NCBI GenBank assembly: GCA_002372505.1
Contig: DFGY01000102.1
Location: forward strand, 1 to 41,661
Direction: 5' to 3'
DNA length: 41,661 nucleotides
From: Firmicutes bacterium UBA3738
GTDB taxonomy: Bacteria > Bacillota > Clostridia > Peptostreptococcales > Anaerovoracaceae
A model generated the notes under the pieces. It worked only from the letters and a program-made list of their open reading frames with translations. It did not search any database and had not been told where the DNA came from. A program made the position numbers and the translations under genes. Positions 33,967 through 41,590 of the stretch are shown here, one piece after another. The first letter of the stretch is position 1; every line of letters starts with the position of its first letter.

Positions 33967-35238
33967 ATGAGAAATTGGAAAGATGTCCCCATGTGGGCGG
34001 ATGTAACTGAAGAGCAGTGGAATGACTGGCATTGGCAGGTGGCAAACCGCCTTTCCGATGCGGAGAGTATTTCAAAGGTTGCTCGTCTGACTAGAGAGGA
34101 AAGAGAAAATCTGGAGAAGGTGACGGGGCAGTTCCGCGCAGGAATTACGCCTTACTATGCCATGCTTATGGATGAGGACGATCCGGATGACCCGGTAAGA
34201 CTGCAGGCTGTGCCCACTCTTGCGGAGCTGCATATAGGAAAGGGCGACATGCTGGATCCCCTTCACGAGGATTCCGACTCGCCGACTCCCGGCATTACCC
34301 ACAGATATCCGGACCGGGTGCTCTTCACTGTGACTGACCAGTGCTCCATGTACTGCCGTCATTGTACGAGAAGAAGATTCGCAGGTGAGACAGACGCTCC
34401 CAGGAGCAAGGAAGAAATCGACAAGGCTATTGAATATATAAGGAATACTCCTGAGGTTCGCGACGTGCTGATTTCCGGCGGCGACCCTCTCATGCTCAGC
34501 GATGACCGTCTCGAGTACATTATCAGTGAGATTAGAAATATTGAGCATGTGGAAATAATCAGACTGGGCACAAGGGCGCCAGTAGTCATTCCCATGAGAA
34601 TTACCGACGAGCTGGTGGAGATGCTGAAAAAGTACCAGCCTATCTGGGTGAACATTCAGTTTAACCATCCCAATGAAATGACCGAGGAAGCCATCAAAGC
34701 CTGCCACAAGCTTATAGACAACGGCATCCCCATGAACAATCAGTCAGTGCTCCTAAGGGGAGTAAACGATTGCGTGCACATTATGAGGGACCTGGTTCAC
34801 GGTCTGGTCAAGAATCGCATCAGACCCTACTATATATACCAGTGCGACCTGTCCCTTGGGATCGAGCACTTCAGGACGCCGGTGTCAAGAGGAATAGAAA
34901 TAATTGAAGGTCTGAGAGGCCACACAACGGGATTCGCTGTTCCTACATTTGTAATAGATGCCCCGGGCGGAGGCGGAAAGATTCCTGTCATGCCTCAGTA
35001 CGTAATCAGTAGCGCACCGGGCAAGGTCATCCTAAGAAACTACGAAGGCGTAATCACCACTTACACTGAGCCGCCAATCGTAGAAGAGCCACGGGAAGAA
35101 AACGTTCCCTGCAGGCATAACTGCGAGTCCGGTGAAAAGCCTAAGCACGAGTACGAAGGCGTGGCTGCCCTGGCGGAAGGTGAGGAACTTTCTATCGAAC
35201 CCAAAGCCCTTCGCCGTCACGAGAGGGCGAAGAAGTAG
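33967..35238 (+). CDS. kamA: Lysine 2,3-aminomutase (KamA family radical SAM enzyme)
   Basis: 423 aa, ATG 33967 with AGGAAG upstream; very close in length and sequence to the Clostridium subterminale enzyme. The radical SAM cluster is CSMYCRHC (Cys126, 130, 133). Lys338 in GGGGKIPVMP matches the PLP-binding lysine. Asp294 (YQCDLS) and Asp331 (VIDAPGG) match the two aspartates that hold the side-chain amino group of lysine in that enzyme; glutamate 2,3-aminomutases lack them, so lysine is the likely substrate. The C-terminal zinc-binding cysteines are changed: CRHNC instead of the CxCxxC arrangement, though Cys269 is kept. The reaction makes L-beta-lysine, the first step of lysine fermentation or a route to beta-lysine osmolytes. 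Confidence 0.9.
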   Translation: MRNWKDVPMWADVTEEQWNDWHWQVANRLSDAESISKVARLTREERENLEKVTGQFRAGITPYYAMLMDEDDPDDPVRLQAVPTLAELHIGKGDMLDPLHEDSDSPTPGITHRYPDRVLFTVTDQCSMYCRHCTRRRFAGETDAPRSKEEIDKAIEYIRNTPEVRDVLISGGDPLMLSDDRLEYIISEIRNIEHVEIIRLGTRAPVVIPMRITDELVEMLKKYQPIWVNIQFNHPNEMTEEAIKACHKLIDNGIPMNNQSVLLRGVNDCVHIMRDLVHGLVKNRIRPYYIYQCDLSLGIEHFRTPVSRGIEIIEGLRGHTTGFAVPTFVIDAPGGGGKIPVMPQYVISSAPGKVILRNYEGVITTYTEPPIVEEPREENVPCRHNCESGEKPKHEYEGVAALAEGEELSIEPKALRRHERAKK

Positions 35239-35339
35239 CGGAATAACTATCCGAGAGTCTATCGCAATTAAACGATAGATAGGGTGTTGCAACATATTCA
35301 CGAGTGTTTACATTAGAAATTGTTTACTAAAATCGATAT

Positions 35340-36599
35340 CTATCTAAGATGTTTATCGATAAGATCTACGAAGGTTTCAATGTTCTTGTTGTCGGGGAAT
35401 ATGGCCCGGGCCTGAACATCCGAGCCGCCACCTTTACCGCCGTAGATGTTGGCGTTCTCCCGGACGAGATTGCCGCAGTGGACGGTGCCATCGGAAAACA
35501 GAAGAACAGTATGCTCGCTCTCGCTTAAAACCAGGGCGGGCTTTTTTAGTTCCGGGCCTGCCACCTTGCCGATTCTCATAATGTCATCTGCATTCATGTC
35601 CGAGTAGCTGCGGAAGACTACCTTGTCCGGGTTTGCCGCTGCCTCAGCCAGAATATCTTCCGCTCTGGTCTGAGCCAGGCTGCGGGAAAGGGTGGAAAGG
35701 TGCTGGCGCATTTCCTGGTTCTTGGATTCCTCGGCGGTCATTTTCTTTTCCAGGTCGGAAAGGCCGGCGGAATGCTTGTCGGAAATATCTGTGATGATGC
35801 GGTGCTTTTCCCGGTAGTCGGCCATAGCCTTGGCGCCGCAATCAAAGAATATGCGGAACATGTCTTTATTTTTTTCTACCTTATATACTTTGAGAAGTCC
35901 CACCTGTGACGTGCGGGCAGGGTGGGTGCCGCAGCAGGCTACGCAGTCCACCGGATTTGTTTCGTCTCCAACTGTGACGATGGTAATGTCTTCGTCTTCA
36001 ATAGTGAGTTCTTTTCTTAGTGGCATCTTCGCCGCCTCTGCCGGATCGGAAAAATGTTTCACCGTGACGGGAAGGTCGGACCAGATTATTTCATTGATTC
36101 TTTCTTCGGCGGCCAGAGCCATGTCCATTGTGACCATGTCGTAGGCCGGATCATTTTCCAGTCTGATGTCTACGGTAATGTAGTCCTCGCCCATGTGGAA
36201 TCCTCTGTTGGCTCCGCCGTACATATCGGCGAAGGTGCCGGAGAGAATATGCTCTCCTAGGTGGCGCTGCATATTAAGAAAGCGCCGCGGCCAGTCAATA
36301 TGAAGCTCAACTTTCTCACCCGGGGAAAGTGCCATGAGTTTTTTCATTTCGTCTTCTGAAAGGTCGTCCTCTTTTATCTGGTGATAGACTATGCCATTTT
36401 CCTCTCTTACGTGGAAGACCGGGAAGTCATTTATGAATCCTGTGTCGGAAGGTTGTCCGCCACCTTCCGGAAAGAAAATAGTACAATCAAGAACAATTTC
36501 GATTTTTTTGTCAATTTTGAAAGTCTCTATAACGTTAGCCTCGGAGTCCCGTTTGTACACGTCTTCCTGGTACTCGCGAATGGTTTTTATAGTGTTCAT
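35340..36599 (-). CDS. Alanyl-tRNA editing protein, AlaX-L type with DHHA1 domain
   Basis: 419 aa; ATG on the minus strand at 36599 with GGAGG upstream. The N-terminal region resembles the beta-barrel of AlaX/AlaRS (FFPEGGGQPSDTG, 43-56). The editing core carries zinc ligands HLGEH (about 113-117) and the CCGTHPART motif (about 220-228). After a coiled coil (about 270-325) there is a C-terminal DHHA1 domain with the glycine motif YGGKGGGSDVQARA (about 385-398). The family hydrolyses Ser or Gly wrongly attached to tRNA-Ala. It converges on kamA; the gap of 101 bases contains only a short hairpin, CTATCG / CGATAG (about 35260-35277). Confidence 0.88.
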   Translation of the reverse strand: MNTIKTIREYQEDVYKRDSEANVIETFKIDKKIEIVLDCTIFFPEGGGQPSDTGFINDFPVFHVREENGIVYHQIKEDDLSEDEMKKLMALSPGEKVELHIDWPRRFLNMQRHLGEHILSGTFADMYGGANRGFHMGEDYITVDIRLENDPAYDMVTMDMALAAEERINEIIWSDLPVTVKHFSDPAEAAKMPLRKELTIEDEDITIVTVGDETNPVDCVACCGTHPARTSQVGLLKVYKVEKNKDMFRIFFDCGAKAMADYREKHRIITDISDKHSAGLSDLEKKMTAEESKNQEMRQHLSTLSRSLAQTRAEDILAEAAANPDKVVFRSYSDMNADDIMRIGKVAGPELKKPALVLSESEHTVLLFSDGTVHCGNLVRENANIYGGKGGGSDVQARAIFPDNKNIETFVDLIDKHLR

Positions 36600-36673
36600 T
36601 GGTTATTTCCTCCATTTGCAATAAACTTTTCGTAACCTGTGGAAAAGAAAGTGTTGACAAACTGATAATCGCC

Positions 36674-36687
36674 TTTCAACGTTGAAA
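36674..36687. promoter_or_regulatory. Perfect 14-bp palindrome, operator candidate
   Basis: TTTCAACGTTGAAA, upstream of the AlaX-type gene (minus strand), followed by another TTTCAAC half-site. Possible operator for a dimeric regulator. Confidence 0.5.
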
Positions 36688-36735
36688 TTTCAACCTTCCA
36701 TTTTTGAAAGTTTTCCACAGGCTTGTGTGGACAAA

Positions 36736-36747
36736 ATTGTATACAAT
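36736..36747. promoter_or_regulatory. Perfect 12-bp palindrome, operator candidate
   Basis: ATTGTATACAAT; the TTGTATACAA core resembles sites bound by GntR-type repressors. It lies between two DnaA-box-like sequences in a gap without genes. Confidence 0.45.
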
Positions 36748-36886
36748 CGAAAGTTGCATGTGGATAAGTTCTAAAATCGTTGCTATTTTAGGCACTTGTG
36801 CCTTGTTGATATTCTCACGGCCTAAGGGGAGTAAGTGTTTACATAAAACCGAGGAGAATGTTCGAAGATTGTATTTTTGTGTTTTT

Positions 36887-38065
36887 TTATTCGTCGCCGG
36901 TTATGAGCTCGAGAAATTCTTCGAAGAAATCTATGTCGCTGTTGGCGAACTGAAGGAGCACCGGCTCCTGGAATTCAAATTTCCCTGTAGGCAGCAGGAA
37001 GGATCCGATGTCCTGATGAAGTAGATCTCTTTCCATTTTTATAATGGACTCCTTGGACTGAGAAGCGACGATGAACTCTCCGTTATATGTAATGAAGTAA
37101 AGGCCGAAGACATCGCCGCTGAGTTTAAACACCCGGTTATTAACGTGGCTGTTGTCCTTGTTAAAGGCCATGTACATTCTTCCGTTTGCGTATTCCGTTA
37201 CCATTACGTTGTAGTTAAATTCCAAAGGTCTGTCTTCGAACTCCTCCGGCCCCACAATGATTCTGTACACTGTAAGAAATTCCGGCTGGGAGAGCATGAG
37301 GGCAGCTTCCTGATATGAGATTCCCATTTTGGAACCCCGGCTTGCAGATGTCACCTTCATGTTTTCCACTATGACAGTGGTGACGACGATGTCGTAGTAG
37401 CCGTCCTTATCAAGAAGTGAATGGCACAGGTAGCCTTCCTCGTTTTCCTGAATGGAATTTTTAAGAAGGGTCACCAGAGGGTATTCCTCGAAAAGATCGA
37501 AGAGACCCTCGCCATCTGTCAGCAGGGCTGCAGCCTTAAAGTCCTTGGCGCACATTCTCATAATGTAGTAGTTGACCAGCTCCTCCACGGTCTCTATGGG
37601 CTTGCACATTTTCACCAGAAGGTTATGGTCTTCTTCTTCGCTTAAGAAGACCGGCTCGTCAATGAGGAATTTGTACTCGTGGAGGCCTGCCCGGAAAGTC
37701 GGACCGTTCTCCTTATTCTTTAAGTAAAATTCCGTGAACAGGGCGCGAGCTTCCTTCTCGCTGATTATTACATCCTGGCCGCCCAGTGGGCCTATCATGG
37801 TCTGTCTGATGTGATCCATGGCGTCCACATTCCCATCCCAGACGCTCTTGTAGTTGTCCAGTCCGCATTCTTCCGCATCGAAAGAAAAGTACTGGTAGAG
37901 GTCCTCGGCTTCCGGGTGGTCGAGAATCTTCCAGTGTATGCCCATGGCGAGCTGACCCATGAGGCGGGTATCCGTGACAAAGGCTGAGACGAATCTTTTC
38001 TCAGCCTGAGTCTTGTCGCAAAGACCGCCTTCTATTAATCTTAGCTTTGGTTTTTCGTATTCCAT
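36887..38065 (-). CDS. Conserved-looking protein of unknown function, coupled to signal peptidase
   Basis: 392 aa, ATG at 38065 directly following the lepB stop codon (TAGATG), so it is probably translated by coupling; only a distant GGAG is upstream. No signal peptide, membrane helix or familiar catalytic motif is visible. It is a mixed helix/strand protein rich in acidic and aromatic residues, perhaps in two domains (about 1-180, including GIHWKILDHPEAEDLYQYF, and 190-392, beta-rich with VFGLYFITYNGEFIVAS). I do not recognise the family. It may relate to secretion only because of the shared transcript with lepB. Confidence 0.75.
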   Translation of the reverse strand: MEYEKPKLRLIEGGLCDKTQAEKRFVSAFVTDTRLMGQLAMGIHWKILDHPEAEDLYQYFSFDAEECGLDNYKSVWDGNVDAMDHIRQTMIGPLGGQDVIISEKEARALFTEFYLKNKENGPTFRAGLHEYKFLIDEPVFLSEEEDHNLLVKMCKPIETVEELVNYYIMRMCAKDFKAAALLTDGEGLFDLFEEYPLVTLLKNSIQENEEGYLCHSLLDKDGYYDIVVTTVIVENMKVTSASRGSKMGISYQEAALMLSQPEFLTVYRIIVGPEEFEDRPLEFNYNVMVTEYANGRMYMAFNKDNSHVNNRVFKLSGDVFGLYFITYNGEFIVASQSKESIIKMERDLLHQDIGSFLLPTGKFEFQEPVLLQFANSDIDFFEEFLELITGDE

Positions 38066-38605
38066 CTATTTGTATTGCTCCAGTGTTCCTATTTCCTTTA
38101 GTGGCCAGAGTCTCAGCTTGACCACTCCGATTACATCATCTATATCCAGCATGCCGACGATCTCGCTGCGGCTGTCTTGGCTGTGGGCCCGGTTGTCGCC
38201 CATGACGAAGAGCTTGCCCTTTGGCACCTTAGTGGTGGGAAGCTCCCCGGGAGTGTAGTGCTCGTTGGTAAAGCTTTGGTCTTCAATCTTGCCGTTGATG
38301 TAGACTTCTCCGTCGTCGATTCTTATCGTGTCGCCGGGGACGCCGATTACCCTCTTGATGTAAAGCTTGCCGCCGTCGGCTTCCACGGGGAAGACTACAA
38401 TCTGCCCTCGCTCCGGCTTGCCGAAGTTGTATGACTGCTTTGACAAAATAAGGTAGTCGTGATCCGCCAGGTTAGGCAGCATAGAATTGCCGCTGACGAT
38501 TACCGGCTTAATGAATGTGAGAATTACGGCGACTATGACCAGGGCCATAGCTATGTCGCCTATCATCGATTTGTATCTGTTCCATGTGCTCTTCAAAAAT
38601 TCCAT
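38066..38605 (-). CDS. lepB: Signal peptidase I
   Basis: 179 aa, with the usual Gram-positive length and a single N-terminal membrane helix (about 17-38). The catalytic Ser41 is in SGNSMLPN, the general-base Lys84 in YIKRVIGVPGD, and the conserved C-terminal box is MGDNRAHSQDSR (about 135-146). It removes signal peptides from exported proteins such as the surface proteins of this window. The start codon at 38605 has no ribosome site and lies 6 bases after a strong -10, so the mRNA is probably leaderless. The promoter region is shared, back to back, with metK. Confidence 0.92.
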   Translation of the reverse strand: MEFLKSTWNRYKSMIGDIAMALVIVAVILTFIKPVIVSGNSMLPNLADHDYLILSKQSYNFGKPERGQIVVFPVEADGGKLYIKRVIGVPGDTIRIDDGEVYINGKIEDQSFTNEHYTPGELPTTKVPKGKLFVMGDNRAHSQDSRSEIVGMLDIDDVIGVVKLRLWPLKEIGTLEQYK

Positions 38606-38611
38606 AGGTGC

Positions 38612-38617
38612 ATTATA
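38612..38617 (-). promoter_or_regulatory. Extended -10 of lepB, leaderless start
   Basis: TGTTATAAT on the minus strand (TGn extension plus TATAAT); the ATG follows after 6 bases. The -35 zone is poor and overlaps the metK -35. Confidence 0.6.
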
Positions 38618-38631
38618 ACACGCAAAATGTA

Positions 38632-38660
38632 TTGACAGAACAGGGAAGCATAAATATAAT
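38632..38660 (+). promoter_or_regulatory. Consensus sigma-A promoter of metK
   Basis: TTGACA (38632-38637), 17 bases, TATAAT (38655-38660). Transcription should begin near 38667, just before the S-box riboswitch. Confidence 0.85.
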
Positions 38661-38670
38661 GGAAAAAATC

Positions 38671-38830
38671 CTTATTAAGAGTGGCTGAGGGAATAGGCCC
38701 TTTGAAGCCCGGCAACCTGGTTCCGCAAGGACCCAAGGTGCTAAATCCTACAGACGGCATGGCCGGATGAAAGATGAGGAGCATAGAGCTGATTAGACCC
38801 TCTTCTTTCGAGAAGGGGGCTTTTTCTTAA
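38671..38830 (+). ncRNA. SAM-I (S-box) riboswitch with terminator
   Basis: Recognisable S-box core: AAGAGTGGCTGAGGGAATAGGCCC, then GAAGCCCGGCAACC, AAGGTGCTAAATCC, and a GCATGGCCGGATGAAAGATGAGGA end. The terminator hairpin ACCCTCTTCTTTCGAGAAGGGGG plus T run follows (38796-38828). High SAM should stop transcription before metK. (Segments are quoted separately for reading.). Confidence 0.93.
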
Positions 38831-38912
38831 GAGGGATTAAGGAAATTATCGGGCGGCCGGCCATAGTAAGATTGTGGAGGCTGCAAAGTTTAAAAAACGG
38901 AGGTATATATTA

Positions 38913-40079
38913 ATGAAGAGATTATTTACTTCAGAATCAGTAACTGAAGGGCATCCGGATAAAATCTGCGACCAGATTTCCGATGCTATCGTTGATGAAA
39001 TTATGAAGGGCGACCCGGAGCACGGAAGGGTTGCGGCTGAGACTACTGTTAACACAGGGTACGCTATGGTAATGGGCGAGATTTCAACTGAGTGCTACGT
39101 AGACATTCAGAAGCTGGCCAGAAAGGTTATCTGCGACATCGGCTACGACAAGGGAGAATACGGATTCGACGGCAACAGCTGCGCTATTCTTTCCGCCATT
39201 GACGAGCAGTCAGGAGACATAGCCATGGGCGTTGACCGTGTAAAGAGAAAGGACGACTTCGACACCATAGGCGCAGGAGACCAGGGAATCATGTTCGGCT
39301 TTGCCTGCGACGAGACGCCGGAACTCATGCCCCTTCCCATATCACTGGCCCACAGGCTCTCAAGAAGACTGGCCGACGTGAGAAAGAGCGGGGAGCTTAC
39401 ATATCTTCGCCCCGACGGCAAGACCCAGGTAACAGTTGAGTACGACGATGACGAAATCGTCCGCGTGGACACAGTACTCGTTTCCACCCAGCACGACCCG
39501 GACGTGAGCCAGAAACAGATAAAAGAGGACATTATCGAGCACGTAATTAAGCCGGTAATTCCCGCAGAATACCTGGACAAGAAGACAAGGTATCTGGTGA
39601 ATCCAACAGGAAGATTCGTAATCGGCGGCCCCGTTGGCGACTCCGGACTCACCGGCAGAAAGATCATCGTAGACACCTACGGCGGCTATTCCCGTCACGG
39701 CGGCGGTTGCTTCTCCGGCAAAGACCCCACGAAGGTTGACCGCTCCGCCACCTACGCAGCAAGATACGTTGCAAAGAACCTGGTAGCCGCAGGTCTGGCA
39801 AAGAAGTGCGAGATTCAGGTATCCTACGCAATCGGCGTAGCCAAGCCCACATCCATCATGGTAGACAGCTTCGGCACTGGCGTAGTACCCGATTCAGAGC
39901 TGGTCAAAATCGTCGAGAAACACTTCGACCTCAGACCCGCCGCAATCATACACAACCTGAAGCTCCGCCGCCCGATCTACAGACAGGTGGCAGCCTACGG
40001 TCACTTTGGTAGGACAGATGTGAACGTGCCCTGGGAAAAAACAGACAAAGTAGCGGCACTGAAGAAAGAAATTAAATAG
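38913..40079 (+). CDS. metK: S-adenosylmethionine synthetase
   Basis: 388 aa; the start is ATG 38913 with CGGAGG 10 bases upstream, not ATG 38874. Typical MAT motifs: TSESVTEGHPDKICDQ (6-21, with the catalytic His14), a GAGDQGIMFG loop (about 116-125), GGGCFSGKDPTKVDRS (about 262-277) and the C-terminal GHFGR. It makes S-adenosylmethionine from ATP and methionine. It is controlled by the S-box leader, and its product is also the cofactor of the nearby KamA. Its base composition is more GC-rich than the signalling block. Confidence 0.97.
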   Translation: MKRLFTSESVTEGHPDKICDQISDAIVDEIMKGDPEHGRVAAETTVNTGYAMVMGEISTECYVDIQKLARKVICDIGYDKGEYGFDGNSCAILSAIDEQSGDIAMGVDRVKRKDDFDTIGAGDQGIMFGFACDETPELMPLPISLAHRLSRRLADVRKSGELTYLRPDGKTQVTVEYDDDEIVRVDTVLVSTQHDPDVSQKQIKEDIIEHVIKPVIPAEYLDKKTRYLVNPTGRFVIGGPVGDSGLTGRKIIVDTYGGYSRHGGGCFSGKDPTKVDRSATYAARYVAKNLVAAGLAKKCEIQVSYAIGVAKPTSIMVDSFGTGVVPDSELVKIVEKHFDLRPAAIIHNLKLRRPIYRQVAAYGHFGRTDVNVPWEKTDKVAALKKEIK

Positions 40080-40162
40080 CGTTTCACGGGGACAGGCTTT
40101 TTGTTGCACCAGCATTTCCCAGTTGAAACGGAAAAGTGGCAAAACAAAAAGTCCTGCTCCCG
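40079..40162. repeat. Hairpin element related to the 33479 palindrome
   Basis: Starts GCGTTTCACGGGGACAGGC, the same end sequence as the 33479 element, and folds on itself: CGGGGACAGGCTTTTTGTTGC pairs with the inverse of GCAAAACAAAAAGTCCTGCTCCCG. It lies between metK and the aspartokinase gene and may act as a terminator for metK. Confidence 0.6.
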
Positions 40163-40232
40163 ATTAAACGAGATATAAAGGATGTATTTAGAAGCAATTA
40201 GCCAATAGGCTAGGAAAGTGAAGTGAAGGAAA

Positions 40233-41552
40233 ATGGGATTGAAAGTAGCGAAATTTGGTGGCTCGTCGGTAGCCGACGGCATCCAGCTGGCAAAGCTAAA
40301 GGACATTATCAAGAAGGATCCGGACATTAAATACATAGTCGTGTCCGCGCCGGGCAAAAGATTCGATAAGGACAGCAAGCTTACGGATCTCCTCTACGCC
40401 TGCAAGGTCCACATTGAGAACAACCTGCCCTACGACCAGCTGTTCCAGGCGATTAAAGACCGCTTTAACGCCATAAACCTGAGCCTTGACACAGGCCTGG
40501 ATCTTGAGGATGACTACAATTACATTATCAAAAAAATTGAAAACGGTTGCTCCGAAGATTACCTAGCCAGCCGTGGTGAGTACCTGAATGCCAAGGTTGT
40601 AGCCGAGTATCTGGGATACGATTTCGTGGACGCCAAGGAATTCATCCGCTTCGACGAGAGAGGCGAGCTGCTGGAAGAAGAGACAAACAAGCTTCTCGGG
40701 GAAGAACTGGCGAAGCACGAGACGGCAGTCATTCCGGGATTCTACGGCACAGGTCCCGACGGGAAGATCAGAACATTCTCCCGTGGCGGCTCCGACGTGA
40801 CAGGTTCTCTCGTAGCCAGGGCTGTTGGCGCCGATATGTACGAGAACTGGACCGACGTGTCCGGCTTCCTGGTGGCGGACCCGAAAATCGTTGACAACCC
40901 CAAACCCATCGGCCACATTACTTACACGGAGCTCCGTGAGCTTTCCTACATGGGAGCCAGCGTACTCCACGAGGACGCCATTTATCCCGTGCGTGCTGCA
41001 GGCATTCCCATTACCATAAAGAACACAAACAAACCGGAGGACCCGGGCACGGTAATTTCCGCAGGAGTTCACGAGGAACACAAGGAAAGAATCGTAACGG
41101 GCATCGCCGGCACCAAGGATTTCACGGTAATCGCAATCAAGAAGACCAGGCTGAAATCCGACCGGGGCTTCCTGCGCAAGCTGGCGGGAATCCTGGAAAA
41201 CTTCGACATCGTCCTGGAACACATGCCAAGTTCCGTGGACACGGTATCCCTCATTGTTGCAAGGGACGAAGTGGATGGAAGAATCGACAAGGTCGTGGAA
41301 GAACTGGAAAGGCAGCTGCAGCCGGACAGCATTGAAGTCCACGAGAGCCTTGCCCTCATTACCACAGTCGGCGAGGGGATGGTTTACCGCAAGGGCGTGT
41401 CGGCACTGCTCTTCAAATCCCTGGCCGAAGCCGATGTAAATATCCGCATCATCGACCAAGGCTCCAGCGAGTACAACATCATCGTTGGCGTGGACAATGA
41501 GGATATGGATAAAGCCATTCGCGCACTATATGACGCATTCATAACTGAGTAA
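40233..41552 (+). CDS. lysC: Aspartokinase with C-terminal ACT domains
   Basis: 439 aa, ATG 40233 with GAAGGAAA upstream. The amino-acid kinase domain begins KVAKFGGSSVADG (4-16) and includes FSRGGSDVTGS (about 185-195) and the aspartate-site region ending YMGASVLHEDAIYPV. Two ACT domains fill residues about 295-439 (VTGIAGTKDFTVIAI and EGMVYRKGVSALLFKSLAEADVNI), the usual site of feedback inhibition by lysine or threonine. It phosphorylates aspartate, the first step to lysine, threonine and methionine. The product could also be named ask; the symbol is by family, not by orthology test. Confidence 0.88.
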   Translation: MGLKVAKFGGSSVADGIQLAKLKDIIKKDPDIKYIVVSAPGKRFDKDSKLTDLLYACKVHIENNLPYDQLFQAIKDRFNAINLSLDTGLDLEDDYNYIIKKIENGCSEDYLASRGEYLNAKVVAEYLGYDFVDAKEFIRFDERGELLEEETNKLLGEELAKHETAVIPGFYGTGPDGKIRTFSRGGSDVTGSLVARAVGADMYENWTDVSGFLVADPKIVDNPKPIGHITYTELRELSYMGASVLHEDAIYPVRAAGIPITIKNTNKPEDPGTVISAGVHEEHKERIVTGIAGTKDFTVIAIKKTRLKSDRGFLRKLAGILENFDIVLEHMPSSVDTVSLIVARDEVDGRIDKVVEELERQLQPDSIEVHESLALITTVGEGMVYRKGVSALLFKSLAEADVNIRIIDQGSSEYNIIVGVDNEDMDKAIRALYDAFITE

Positions 41553-41590
41553 AAAAGATGACAGGGGGACGTTTCTCCTGTCATCTTTTT
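41553..41590 (+). terminator. Terminator-like palindromic repeat, copy 2
   Basis: AAAAAGATGACA / TGTCATCTTTTT stem around GGGGGACGTTTCTCC, nearly the same as 33432-33470. It follows the aspartokinase stop codon directly. Confidence 0.75.

Larger units (their letters stand above)
36638..36767. other. Cluster of DnaA-box-like 9-mers
   Basis: Four matches to or near TTWTNCACA in 130 bases: TGTGGAAAA (36638-36646), TTTTCCACA (36711-36719), TGTGGACAA (36726-36734; one mismatch), and the perfect consensus TGTGGATAA (36759-36767). No dnaA, dnaN or rpmH is nearby. Confidence 0.55.

Noticed and set aside
36600..36886. Chromosomal origin oriC
   Set aside because: No dnaA, dnaN, rpmH or AT-rich unwinding element beside the boxes.
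36704..37024. 106-residue plus-strand frame in the DnaA-box gap
   Set aside because: Runs into the well-supported minus-strand 36887 gene and has no ribosome site.
40563..41459. 298-residue minus-strand frame opposite aspartokinase
   Set aside because: Shadow caused by codon bias in a GC-richer gene; aspartokinase motifs are unambiguous on the plus strand.
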